Origin: Micromonospora sp. NBC_00389
GTDB taxonomy: Bacteria; Actinomycetota; Actinomycetes; Mycobacteriales; Micromonosporaceae
Assembly: GCF_036059255.1 (NCBI RefSeq)
Contig: NZ_CP107947.1
Coordinates: 806,001-870,000 of the forward strand
Length of the DNA: 64,000 nt
Direction of reading: 5' to 3'
Position numbers and translations under genes: made by a program. The notes under the pieces are model-generated. The model was given only the letters and a program-made list of their open reading frames with translations, ran no database searches and was not told the origin of the DNA. Shown here piece by piece: positions 42,502 through 50,422 of the stretch; the stretch's first letter is position 1; every line of letters starts with the position of its first letter.

Positions 42502-42822
42502 TCAGGCGACGGTGACGCTGACCTCGTTGATGCCCCGGCCGGCGGTGACGGCGGTGTCGCCGTTGCCGTGTCGGGACAGCGCGCGCAGCGTCCAGGAGCC
42601 CGGCGCGGCGAAGAACCGGAACTGGCCGGCGGCCGAGGTGACGACCTCGGCGGTGAACTCACCGGTCGAGTCGAGCAGCCGGACGTACGCGCCCGCCACG
42701 ACCTCGTCCGCCTCGGAGCGGACGATGCCGGTGATCACGGTTTCCTTCTCCAGGTCCAGGCTGGCCGGCAGCGGCGCGGCCTGGTCCGGGGCGGCGCAAC
42801 CCGCGGTGGTGGGAGCAGTCAT
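42502..42822 (-). CDS. DUF1416 protein (SseC-like)
   Basis: A 106-residue beta-rich protein of the DUF1416/SseC family: VITGIVRSEADEVVAGAYVRLL, GEFTAEVVTSAAGQFRFFAAPGSW, GINEVSVTV. The fold looks like a carboxypeptidase regulatory (transthyretin-like) domain. It starts 2 bp after the thiosulfate sulfurtransferase gene, an arrangement shared with mycobacterial cysA2-sseC2. Possible sulfur-carrier or accessory role, unproven. Confidence 0.88.
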   Translation of the reverse strand: MTAPTTAGCAAPDQAAPLPASLDLEKETVITGIVRSEADEVVAGAYVRLLDSTGEFTAEVVTSAAGQFRFFAAPGSWTLRALSRHGNGDTAVTAGRGINEVSVTVA

Positions 42823-42824
42823 GG

Positions 42825-43673
42825 TCAGGCCTCCCCGGGCTCGTCGCCGAGCGCGACCGGCACGCCGACCAGCGAGCCGTACTCGGTCCAGGATCCGTCG
42901 TAGTTCTTCACGTTGCGGTGACCCAGCAGCTCCTGGAGCACGAACCAGGTGTGCGAGGAGCGCTCACCGATCCGGCAGTAGGCGATGGTCTCCTTGCCGT
43001 CGTCGAGCCCCGCGTCCCCGTAGATCCTGCGCAGCTCGTCGTCGGACCGGAAGGTGCCGTCCTCATTGGCCGCCTTGGACCACGGGACGCTGATCGCGGT
43101 GGGGATGTGCCCGCCGCGCTGCGCCTGCTCCTGCGGCAGGTGGGCGGGGGCGAGCAGCCGGCCGGCGAACTCGTCGGGGCTGCGCACGTCGACCAGGTTC
43201 TTGGTGCCGATCGCGGCGACGACCTCGTCGCGGAAGGCCCGGATGGAGGTGTCCGGCTCCTGCGCGACGTACTGGGTCGCCGGACGGGTCACCGCGTCGG
43301 TGACCAGCGGGCGGGCGTCCAGCTCCCACTTCTTGCGACCGCCGTCGAGCAGCTTCACGTCGCGGTGGCCGTAGAGCTTGAAGTACCAGTAGGCGTACGC
43401 GGCGAACCAGTTGTTGTTGCCGCCGTACAGGATGACGGTGTCGTCGTTGCTGATGCCGCGCTCGGAGAGCAGCGCCTCGAACTGGGTCTTGTTGACGAAG
43501 TCCCGGCGGACCTGGTCCTGCAGGTCGGTCTTCCAGTCGATCTTGACTGCGCCGGCGATGTGGCCGGTGTCGTAGGCCGAGGTGTCCTCGTCGACCTCGA
43601 CGAAGACGACGCCCGGGGCGTCGAGGTTCTTCTCGGCCCACTCGGCCGAAACGAGTGCGGTGTCGCGACTCAT
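42825..43673 (-). CDS. Thiosulfate sulfurtransferase (two-domain rhodanese)
   Basis: A 282-residue enzyme that moves sulfane sulfur from thiosulfate to cyanide or thiols, similar to mycobacterial CysA2/SseA. An inactive N-terminal rhodanese domain (VVFVEVDEDTSAYDTGHIAGA, DDTVILYGGNNNWFA) precedes the active domain with the Cys loop in IAYCRIGERSSHTW. ATG 43673 has GGGAG 7 nt upstream. About 210 bp further upstream is a Cys-rich leader peptide gene in the same direction. Confidence 0.92.
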   Translation of the reverse strand: MSRDTALVSAEWAEKNLDAPGVVFVEVDEDTSAYDTGHIAGAVKIDWKTDLQDQVRRDFVNKTQFEALLSERGISNDDTVILYGGNNNWFAAYAYWYFKLYGHRDVKLLDGGRKKWELDARPLVTDAVTRPATQYVAQEPDTSIRAFRDEVVAAIGTKNLVDVRSPDEFAGRLLAPAHLPQEQAQRGGHIPTAISVPWSKAANEDGTFRSDDELRRIYGDAGLDDGKETIAYCRIGERSSHTWFVLQELLGHRNVKNYDGSWTEYGSLVGVPVALGDEPGEA

Positions 43674-43847
43674 CGAATCACTCCCTGGTGAGGATGGATG
43701 GTGAGCCAACGCGCGAATATCGATGGGTTTGACTGTCGCACCGCGCGCGGGACCCAGCAAAAGGACGGGATCACGGGTTCGTGCGACGGCGCCGCTGCCG
43801 GGCGTTCGGTGGGATCACCGGAGGGTACGAGAACCCTGCGTGCCGGT

Positions 43848-43890
43848 GGCCGCCGTCAGGCGGCCGAAAACAGCCCCGCCGTCAGATGAC
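43848..43890 (-). promoter_or_regulatory. Possible Cys-codon attenuator region
   Basis: On the minus strand, CTGACGGCGG occurs twice: at the leader ORF's stop and about 28 bp later. The second copy forms a stem GGCCGCC-TGAC-GGCGGCC (43848-43865); the first can form CCGTCA-TC-TGACGG (43879-43890 region). These overlapping choices suit a translation-coupled attenuator. Structure not computed. Confidence 0.45.
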
Positions 43891-43959
43891 GGGGCGACAC
43901 AGGCAGGTGGCCACGCGGCACAGGTCGACCGCGCGCCGTTTGGTGAGGTGGGTCCCCAT
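43882..43959 (-). CDS. Cysteine-rich leader peptide (25 aa)
   Basis: A short reading frame ATG 43957-43959 to TGA 43882-43884. The peptide starts MGTHLTKRRAV and ends DLCRVATCLCRPVI, with three Cys in the last 12 residues, two separated only by Leu. A TAGGCT lies 8 nt before the ATG, so it may be leaderless. Mycobacterial poly-cysteine leaderless ORFs upstream of cysA2-sseC operons sense Cys-tRNA and attenuate the operon; this looks like the equivalent, ahead of the same two genes. Confidence 0.8.
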   Translation of the reverse strand: MGTHLTKRRAVDLCRVATCLCRPVI

Positions 43960-44024
43960 GGCCACGGAGCCTACCAGCCAGTGACTGTGCTGCCACTGGG
44001 TCGACCAGCATCCGGGAATCCAGG

Positions 44025-44059
44025 GCCGACCGCCGGCGTCCCTCCGCTCGGCGGCCGGC
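44025..44059. terminator. Hairpin downstream of lmeA
   Basis: GCCGACCGCCG and CGGCGGCCGGC pair at 10 of 11 positions around a 13-nt loop, 8 bp after the lmeA stop on the minus strand. Confidence 0.6.
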
Positions 44060-44066
44060 TGGCCGA

Positions 44067-44855
44067 TCAGCTCGCGGAGTTGATCGGCACGTTCTTCGCG
44101 TCGGCGGTGACCGCCAGCCCTTCGGGCAGCGGCCGGACCTCCCGAACGGCGAGCTGGAAGGGAAGGTCGGGCAGGGGCACGTCGATGGAGATGCCCTTGG
44201 CGTAGTTGTTCAGCAGCGCGCGGGCCAACGGCAGGTTCGGCAGGCCCTCGGCGTCCAGGTTGTTGAAACGCAGCGCGACGGCGCCACTCTTGGCGACCGT
44301 GACGTCGGCGGTGCCGCTGACGGTGAGTGTCTGGCCGAGGATGTCGACCGGGGCGGTGACGGCGAGCTTGCCGCCCTGCTCACCGAGGGTGAGCCCGGGC
44401 CGGTCCAGCAGCGCGGCGAGACTCTCGTAGCTGATCGTGCCGGTGCCGTTGACCGTGTCGGCGACAACGTCGCCCTGCCCGGTGCGCAGAGTGTCCAACG
44501 AGGCCCGCACGTTGCGGGCGTCCACGTCCAGCACCAGCAGCCGCACGGCGTCGCCCTCGACCGAGGCCTGCACGTCCCGCAGCTTGATGGAGATCCGCTG
44601 GTAGCGGCCGTCGAGCACCTGGGTCAGGAACGGAGTTCCGCCGACCTCCACATCGGGCGCGGCGGCCTGCGCGCCCTGCTTGGTGACCTCCTGGCTGACC
44701 CGGTCGGCGATGGCCCGCTCGGCCACCCCGACCGCCACCCGGTCCGCGATCACCAGCAGCCCTGCCACCAGCAGGAGCAGGACGACCAGGCCGATGAGCA
44801 GCTTGCGACCGCGCCGTCGGGGCCGGACCCCGTCCGCCGGATACTCCTGCGCCAC
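44067..44855 (-). CDS. lmeA: LmeA-family phospholipid-binding protein (DUF2993)
   Basis: A 262-residue secreted or membrane-anchored protein. After a basic N-terminus (RPRRRGRKLL) comes one helix (IGLVVLLLLVAGLLVIADRV) and a DUF2993 domain with QVLDGRYQRISIKLRDVQ, LLVLDVDARNVRASLD and GISIDVPLPDLPFQL. Mycobacterial LmeA binds phospholipid and affects lipomannan elongation; the role in this non-mycobacterial relative is inferred. Neighbours (sulfurtransferase, glnR, mshD, pst) match the order around Rv0817c as I recall it. Confidence 0.8.
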   Translation of the reverse strand: MAQEYPADGVRPRRRGRKLLIGLVVLLLLVAGLLVIADRVAVGVAERAIADRVSQEVTKQGAQAAAPDVEVGGTPFLTQVLDGRYQRISIKLRDVQASVEGDAVRLLVLDVDARNVRASLDTLRTGQGDVVADTVNGTGTISYESLAALLDRPGLTLGEQGGKLAVTAPVDILGQTLTVSGTADVTVAKSGAVALRFNNLDAEGLPNLPLARALLNNYAKGISIDVPLPDLPFQLAVREVRPLPEGLAVTADAKNVPINSAS

Positions 44856-44962
44856 GCCGCCTCCTGTCTCCGCCCGCCGCTTGCGGCGGATCGTCGGTAC
44901 CGGTTGCCGCAGCGCGGCGCACCACCCGTAGGTACCCGACCGGTCCCGGGCTCAACCGTGAC

Positions 44963-46018
44963 TCAGAGAAAGAGCATGCACATGGCGTACGCGGCCGGCG
45001 CGGCCAGGGCGAAGCCGCCGAGCGGACCCTGCATGTGCCGGGCGACCCACATGGTGGGTGGCTCGCCGGCCATCAGCCGGCCCGCCTCCGCGTACCCGAC
45101 GGCGAGGTCGGAGAGGACGGCGGTGACCGCCGCGACCAGGCCGATCACCGCAGCCCGCGTCGGCGTGAAGGGTGCCACCAGGTAGCTGCCGAGCATCGCG
45201 CTGACCAGCGTGCCGACCATCGCGCCGGCAACCACGCCGGCGGCGCCCCGGGGGACCTGCGGGGCCAGCCGGGGCCAGGGCAGCACCGCGTCGGTGAGCC
45301 GGGCGACGGTCAGCGCGACCCCGCTCGCGGTCAGGCAGACCGTGATCGCCTGGGTGCCGGCCGGGATCCTGCTGAGCACGATCAGGGTGCCGAAGGCCAC
45401 CACTCCGACCACGATGAGCAGCGTGGCGCCGAGCGAGTCGGTGACCCGGACCCGGTCGACCCGTCGGACCAGCTGACCGAGCACCGCGGCGAGGAACCCG
45501 CCGGCCGCCAGGTAACCCAGGGGCGCCAGGCCGGCGACGTCGGTCTGCACCGCGGCGATGTCGACGACCGCGGCGACCGCGGCGCTGACCCCGGCGACCA
45601 GCAGCAGCGCCGGTGGACGCATGGCCATCGTCCAGGCGAGCACGAACAGCAGTTGGACGCCGAAGATGATGAAGGCGAACGGCAGCCGGTGACCGGGGCC
45701 CGAGGTCTGCGCGCCGAGCACCAGGCCGACACCGAGCAGTGCGGCGAAGCCGGCGATGGTCAGCGCCAACGAACGGCGCACCTCGACCGGGGGTACGACC
45801 TCCTCCTCCGGCTCGTCGATCTCGTCTTCGGAGCGGCGGGCCGGCTCGCCGGCGCGGCGTGCCCGGCGGGGCCCACCCCGCTCGCGGCGGTTGCCGTCGA
45901 TGACAGGCGGGCCGGTACGCGGCGCAGGCGGGTGACCACGGGTCGGTGCGGCCGGGCCCGGGCGGGGCCCGTCGGGCCACGATTCGCGGCCGGCGTCGGG
46001 CGAGGTGGAGGGAAACAC
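44963..46018 (-). CDS. Multi-helix membrane protein of unknown function
   Basis: A 351-residue protein with a hydrophilic, proline- and charge-rich N-terminus (about 85 residues, with acidic EIDEPEEEVVPP) followed by about eight to nine helices (SLALTIAGFAALLGVGLVLG, AFIIFGVQLLFVLAWTMAM, LLIVVGVVAFGTLIVLS and so on), ending FALAAPAAYAMCMLFL. No family recognised. GTG 46018 lies 6 nt after CACGAT, a weaker leaderless-type -10. Adjacent to, and divergent from, glnR. Confidence 0.7.
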   Translation of the reverse strand: MFPSTSPDAGRESWPDGPRPGPAAPTRGHPPAPRTGPPVIDGNRRERGGPRRARRAGEPARRSEDEIDEPEEEVVPPVEVRRSLALTIAGFAALLGVGLVLGAQTSGPGHRLPFAFIIFGVQLLFVLAWTMAMRPPALLLVAGVSAAVAAVVDIAAVQTDVAGLAPLGYLAAGGFLAAVLGQLVRRVDRVRVTDSLGATLLIVVGVVAFGTLIVLSRIPAGTQAITVCLTASGVALTVARLTDAVLPWPRLAPQVPRGAAGVVAGAMVGTLVSAMLGSYLVAPFTPTRAAVIGLVAAVTAVLSDLAVGYAEAGRLMAGEPPTMWVARHMQGPLGGFALAAPAAYAMCMLFL

Positions 46019-46265
46019 GCCCCGATCGTGCCAGACCGACCGCCCGACGCGGTGGTCACGGGTTTCAGCAACGTTAAAACCTGTGCCACGATCAGGGGCA
46101 AGCTGGACAAACGGGAAATTGCCTGACGGCACAGCCAAGGCGATCGGTTAGGCTCAACGCGTTACCCGCCCGTCAGCGACGCCGGGACCACGCAATTTCT
46201 CAGCGCACTCCCCCGTGAGTGTGTCTGGTCGCGCGCGGCCGAGCGCCGCCGGGACGGAGGTGATC

Positions 46266-46979
46266 GTGGAGATCCTGCTGCTGGTGACCGCACGCGCAGG
46301 GGAACCGTCCGCTGTTCTGCCGGCACTCGACCTGCTGCCGCACTCGGTCCGCACCGCACCGCGCGACGTCCGCACCCTGGTCGCGGGCCCCAGCCCCGAC
46401 GCGGTGCTGGTGGACGCGCGGTCGGAGCTGAGCGAGGCCCGGGCGACCTGCCGGATGCTGCACGCCACCGGGCTCGGGGTGCCGCTGGTCGCGGTGGTGA
46501 CCGAAGCCGGCCTGATCGCGTTGAACGCGGACTGGGGCGTCGACGACGTCATCCTCGCCGCGGCCGGCCCCGCCGAGGTGGAGGCGCGACTGCGGCTGGC
46601 GGTGGGCCGGCTGAGCAACGCGACCGCTGGCGCCGGCGGCTCGATCCGGGCCGGCGAGCTGACCATCGACCCGGACACCTACGCGGCCAAGCTGAAGGGG
46701 CGCCCGCTCGACCTCACGTACAAGGAGTTCGAGCTGCTGAAGTTCCTGGCCCAGCACCCGGGCCGGGTGTTCACCCGGGATCAGCTGCTGCGCGAGGTCT
46801 GGGGCTACGACTACTTCGGCGGCACCCGCACGGTGGACGTGCACGTCCGACGGCTGCGCGCCAAGCTCGGCTCGGAGTACGAGTCGATGATCGGCACCGT
46901 CCGCCAGGTGGGTTACAAGTTCGTCGTACCGCCCTCGCGGTCGCTGCCCGAGGCGGAGCACGCGCCGCTGCCCGTCTGA
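46266..46979 (+). CDS. glnR: GlnR-type nitrogen regulator
   Basis: A 237-residue OmpR-type orphan regulator. The receiver-like domain ([66 protein letters not shown]) is close to Streptomyces GlnR, which controls glnA, amtB and other nitrogen genes without classical phosphorylation. The C-terminal winged helix reads [19 protein letters not shown] and [23 protein letters not shown] 46266 is chosen: GGAGG ends 5 nt upstream and the family begins here. Confidence 0.92.
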   Translation: MEILLLVTARAGEPSAVLPALDLLPHSVRTAPRDVRTLVAGPSPDAVLVDARSELSEARATCRMLHATGLGVPLVAVVTEAGLIALNADWGVDDVILAAAGPAEVEARLRLAVGRLSNATAGAGGSIRAGELTIDPDTYAAKLKGRPLDLTYKEFELLKFLAQHPGRVFTRDQLLREVWGYDYFGGTRTVDVHVRRLRAKLGSEYESMIGTVRQVGYKFVVPPSRSLPEAEHAPLPV

Positions 46980-46992
46980 TCCGCACCCAGGC

Positions 46993-47007
46993 GGGGAACG
47001 ATTCCCC
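46993..47007. terminator. Short palindromic hairpin after glnR
   Basis: GGGGAA-CGA-TTCCCC, 6-bp perfect stem 14 bp after the glnR stop. Short; could be a terminator remnant or a protein site. Confidence 0.4.
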
Positions 47008-47134
47008 GTATGCCCTTTTGGCGCAGCTCGTCAGTTCTATTCTGACTGCCGGGTTTGTCGGAGAAAGGGGCGACGGTGCGCGCAGTGACCACGGGGACCA
47101 CGGGCCGGCGTGACCGGTCAGCCAGGCGGAAGCC

Positions 47135-47998
47135 GTGAAGTGGAGCAACCCGACCGTCCGGGCGGCGGGAATCGTGGTGTTGGTGGTGACGGCGCTGCTC
47201 GGCTCGGCATACGTGCTGGGCCGCAGTCTCATCCCCGACCAGCCTCAGCGGCAGGGGACCGGGGTCAACACGAACGCCGACGGGCCGTACTACGCCGACC
47301 AGCCCACCGACGACGCGTCCAGCGCGGCCCCGACCACCAGCAGCGGCCCCGCCCAGGCCGGTCAGGACGGGTCGGGGCGGGACGCCGAGGGCGAGAAGCT
47401 GTTCGGCGCGCACTCCACCACCGGCACTCCACGGCTCGCGCTGACCTTCGACGACGGACCGGACCCGCGATACACCCCGCAGGTGCTCGCCACGCTGCGC
47501 GAGTTCGACGTCAAGGCCACGTTCTGCGTGGTGGGCGAGAACGCCCAGGCCCATCCCGATCTGATTCGGGCGATCGTGGCCGATGGGCACACCCTGTGCA
47601 ACCACTCCTGGCACCACGACGTCACCCTGGGCAATCGTTCGGCGGACACGATTCGCGCCGACCTGTTGCGGACCAACGAGGCGATCCGGGCAGCGGTGCC
47701 GGACGCGCCGATCGTCTGGTATCGCCAGCCCGGCGGCGCCTGGACCTACCCTGTGGTGTCGATGGCGCAGCAGCTCGGCATGACCGCGCTGCACTGGTCG
47801 GTGGACCCGGCGGACTGGGAGGCCCCCGGCGCCTCCAAGATCGCCGCGTCAGTGCTCACCCAGGCCGAACCAGGATCGGTGGTGCTGCTGCACGACGCGG
47901 GTGGGGACCGGCAAGGCACGGTGGACGCGCTGCACCGGATCCTGGCCGACCTCACCGGACGGTTCGAGCTGGAGGCGCTGCCCACCGACCCGACGTGA
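47135..47998 (+). CDS. Polysaccharide deacetylase (CE4/NodB domain)
   Basis: A 287-residue exported enzyme: N-terminal signal-anchor helix (AAGIVVLVVTALLGSAYVLG), a flexible Ser/Thr/Pro-rich linker, and a NodB domain with motif 1 LALTFDDGPDPRYT (catalytic Asp), motif 2 NHSWHHDVTL (two metal His), motif 3 RQPGGAW and motif 5 SVVLLHDAGG. Likely deacetylates peptidoglycan or another surface polymer. GTG 47135 with AGGCGGA upstream. Confidence 0.9.
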   Translation: MKWSNPTVRAAGIVVLVVTALLGSAYVLGRSLIPDQPQRQGTGVNTNADGPYYADQPTDDASSAAPTTSSGPAQAGQDGSGRDAEGEKLFGAHSTTGTPRLALTFDDGPDPRYTPQVLATLREFDVKATFCVVGENAQAHPDLIRAIVADGHTLCNHSWHHDVTLGNRSADTIRADLLRTNEAIRAAVPDAPIVWYRQPGGAWTYPVVSMAQQLGMTALHWSVDPADWEAPGASKIAASVLTQAEPGSVVLLHDAGGDRQGTVDALHRILADLTGRFELEALPTDPT

Positions 47999-48049
47999 GC
48001 CGGTCGGGGATCCCGGCCGACCGTCGTCCCCGGCGACTACGGTGACGGG

Positions 48050-48976
48050 ATGAGCAGCGCGGAGCCGACCAGCGACCAGGTGACCCGGACCGACCGACTG
48101 GCCCCGGCGGAGATCGCCGACGTGCTGGCCCTGGCCCGCTCCGCAGGCGACACCGACGGCGCGGACCCGCTCGACGAGCACGTCCTGCTCCGGCTTCGTG
48201 ATCCCAGTGCGCCGGCCGTGCACCTGATCGCCCGCGCCGACGACGGCACCCTCACCGGGTATGCGCACCTGGACACCACCGACCCGGTCGGCGGGATCGG
48301 GGTGGAGCTGGTGGTGCACCCCGCGTACCGGCGGAGGGGCACCGGGCGGGCGCTGGTTCGGGGCGTGCTCGCCTCGGCCACCGGGCCGCTGCGGGCGTGG
48401 GCGCACGGCGACCACCCGTCGGCCGCCGCGCTCGCGGTCGACCTCGGGTTCACCCGGGTGCGGGTGCTCTGGCAGCTACGCCGGCCACTGGCCGCCCCGC
48501 TGCCCGAGCCGCGGCTGGCCGATGGGGTGGTGCTGCGCGCGTTCCGGCCGGGCGCGGACGACGCGGCCTGGCTGGCCCTCAACGCGCGGGCCTTCGCCGA
48601 GCACCCCGAGCAGGGTCGGTGGACCTCGGACGACCTGCGGGTCCGCCTCGCCGAGCCGTGGTTCGACCCGGCCGGCTTCCTGCTCGCCGAGGAGACCGCC
48701 ACGGGCCGACTGCTCGGCTTCCACTGGACCAAGGTGCACGAGCGCCCGGGGTCGGCCCGGATCGGCGAGGTGTACGTGCTCGGCGTGGAACCGACCGCGC
48801 ACGGCGGCGGGCTCGGCCGGGCGCTGACCACCGCCGGGTTGGCGTACCTGCGGGACCGGCGAGGGCTGGACCGGGTGATGCTCTACGTGGACGACTCGAA
48901 CACCGGCGCGGTGGCGCTCTATGAGCGGCTGGGCTTCGCCCGCTGGTCTGCGCACATCAACTACCACCTGGGCTGA
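48050..48976 (+). CDS. mshD: Mycothiol synthase MshD
   Basis: Last enzyme of mycothiol synthesis: acetylates Cys-GlcN-Ins. The 308-residue tandem-GNAT protein has the first acetyl-CoA loop HPAYRRRGTGRALV, then the family segments NARAFAEHPEQGRWT, LLGFHWTKVH, GEVYVLGVEPTAHGGGLGRAL and VMLYVDDSNTGAVALYERLGF. It matches MshD, unlike the other tandem GNAT at 19015. ATG 48050 follows TACGGT by 6 nt (leaderless). Located between the glnR region and pst, as near Rv0819. Confidence 0.94.
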   Translation: MSSAEPTSDQVTRTDRLAPAEIADVLALARSAGDTDGADPLDEHVLLRLRDPSAPAVHLIARADDGTLTGYAHLDTTDPVGGIGVELVVHPAYRRRGTGRALVRGVLASATGPLRAWAHGDHPSAAALAVDLGFTRVRVLWQLRRPLAAPLPEPRLADGVVLRAFRPGADDAAWLALNARAFAEHPEQGRWTSDDLRVRLAEPWFDPAGFLLAEETATGRLLGFHWTKVHERPGSARIGEVYVLGVEPTAHGGGLGRALTTAGLAYLRDRRGLDRVMLYVDDSNTGAVALYERLGFARWSAHINYHLG

Positions 48977-49094
48977 CCAGCGGAGTTGACCTCCGGGCAG
49001 CCGCTGCGACCGGGTCACCGGCGGGTAACGGCCACGCGTCGGCGGGATAACGCCTAACCGGAAATATGAGCATACTTCCGACAGGTGTACCCGA

Positions 49095-49171
49095 GTTCAC
49101 TTAACGGACAACCCACCCTCAGCAAGCGGTCACCTCGAGGGGCGTACGTGTTCACCTCGCGTTCACTTGCG
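49095..49171 (+). promoter_or_regulatory. PHO boxes upstream of pstS
   Basis: GTTCACCTCGC (49150) and GTTCACTTGCG (49161) are adjacent 11-bp direct repeats. GTTCACTTAAC at 49095 lies exactly 55 bp (five units) upstream and GGTCACCTCGA at 49129 approximately in register. This matches PhoP-bound repeats before pst operons in actinomycetes and predicts induction under phosphate starvation. Confidence 0.85.
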
Positions 49172-49281
49172 ACCGGCGAACCGGCTACCTGGCACTTCTA
49201 ACTTTCGTGTCAGCCGGTCAGTGCCGGTCCTCGGGCCCCGGGATCGGGGCGCCAAGTCAGACGCGAAGGGAAACCCCTCAG

Positions 49282-50388
49282 GTGAAGCTCCAGCGGTACG
49301 GCACTCTTGCCTGCCTCGCTCTCGCCGCGACGCTCGGTCTCAGTGCATGCGGCTCGGACAACAACGAGCCCACCTCCAGCGCCAGCGCTTCGGGCTCGGC
49401 CGCCGCGGTCGACTGCGCCACCGGCACGCTGAACGCCCAGGGCTCGTCGGCGCAGAAGAACGCCATGGCCGAGTGGATCAAGGCGTACCAGCAGAAGTGC
49501 CAGGGCACCACGATCAACTACGAGCCGACCGGCTCGGGCGCCGGCATCCAGGCGTTCATCGCCGGGACTGCCGACTTCGCCGGCTCCGACTCCGCGCTCA
49601 AGCCGGAGGAGCAGCCGCAGGCTGACGCGAAGTGCGTCGGTGGCAAGGCCATCCACCTGCCGATGGTGATCGGCCCGGTTGCCGTCGCCTACAACGTCAG
49701 CGGCGTGGACAACCTCCAGCTCAAGCCGGCCACCCTGGCGAAGATCTTCGCCGGCAAGGTCACCAAGTGGGACGACGCGGCGATCAAGGCCGACAACCCG
49801 GGCGCCACCCTCCCGGCGACCACCATCCAGACCGTCCACCGTTCGGACGAGTCGGGCACCACCGACAACTTCACCAACTACCTCTCGAAGACCGCCGAGG
49901 CCGACTGGACCCTCGGTAAGGCCAAGCAGTGGAAGGGCCCGGGCGGCACCGGCGCCAAGGGCTCGGACGGTGTGGCCAGCTCGGTCAAGGGCGCCGACGG
50001 CTCCATCGGCTACATGGAGTGGTCGTTCGCCGAGAACGCCGCTCTGAAGATGGCCAAGATCGGTAACGGCAACGGCGAGTTCGCCGCGCTGACCGCCGAG
50101 GCGGCCGGCAAGACCATCGCCGGCGCCAAGGTCGAGGGCCAGGGCGACGACCTCAAGCTGTCGATCGACTACAACACCAAGGAGGCCGGGGCCTACCCGA
50201 TCGTCCTGGCGACGTACGAGATCGTCTGCAGCAAGGGCCTCCCGGCCGACAAGCTGCCGCTGGTCAAGGGTCTGCTGGGCTACGCCGCCAGCACCGAGGG
50301 CCAGGCTGCCATGACCGAGTTGGGCTACGCCCCGCTGCCGGAGAGCGTCCGCACCAAGGTCGAGGCCGCAGTCAAGAACATCTCCTGA
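49282..50388 (+). CDS. pstS: Phosphate ABC transporter substrate-binding lipoprotein PstS
   Basis: High-affinity phosphate-binding protein, 368 residues. Signal peptide with lipobox LSAC (Cys about residue 23), then an Ala/Ser linker. Phosphate-site segments: LNAQGSSAQKNAMAEWI, TADFAGSDSALKP and RSDESGTTDNFTNYL. GTG 49282 gives the correct signal peptide; an ATG-type start 25 codons upstream would spoil it. First gene of pstSCAB, behind PHO boxes. Confidence 0.96.
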   Translation: MKLQRYGTLACLALAATLGLSACGSDNNEPTSSASASGSAAAVDCATGTLNAQGSSAQKNAMAEWIKAYQQKCQGTTINYEPTGSGAGIQAFIAGTADFAGSDSALKPEEQPQADAKCVGGKAIHLPMVIGPVAVAYNVSGVDNLQLKPATLAKIFAGKVTKWDDAAIKADNPGATLPATTIQTVHRSDESGTTDNFTNYLSKTAEADWTLGKAKQWKGPGGTGAKGSDGVASSVKGADGSIGYMEWSFAENAALKMAKIGNGNGEFAALTAEAAGKTIAGAKVEGQGDDLKLSIDYNTKEAGAYPIVLATYEIVCSKGLPADKLPLVKGLLGYAASTEGQAAMTELGYAPLPESVRTKVEAAVKNIS

Positions 50389-50422
50389 CCGACACCACTC
50401 CGCAACCGAATCGAGCGAGCAG

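Noticed and set aside
47018..47046. TTGGCG and TATTCT as promoter of the deacetylase, with GTCAG/CTGAC dyad
   Set aside because: Spacing of 14 bp is too short for a sigma-70 type promoter and the dyad arms are only 5 bp.
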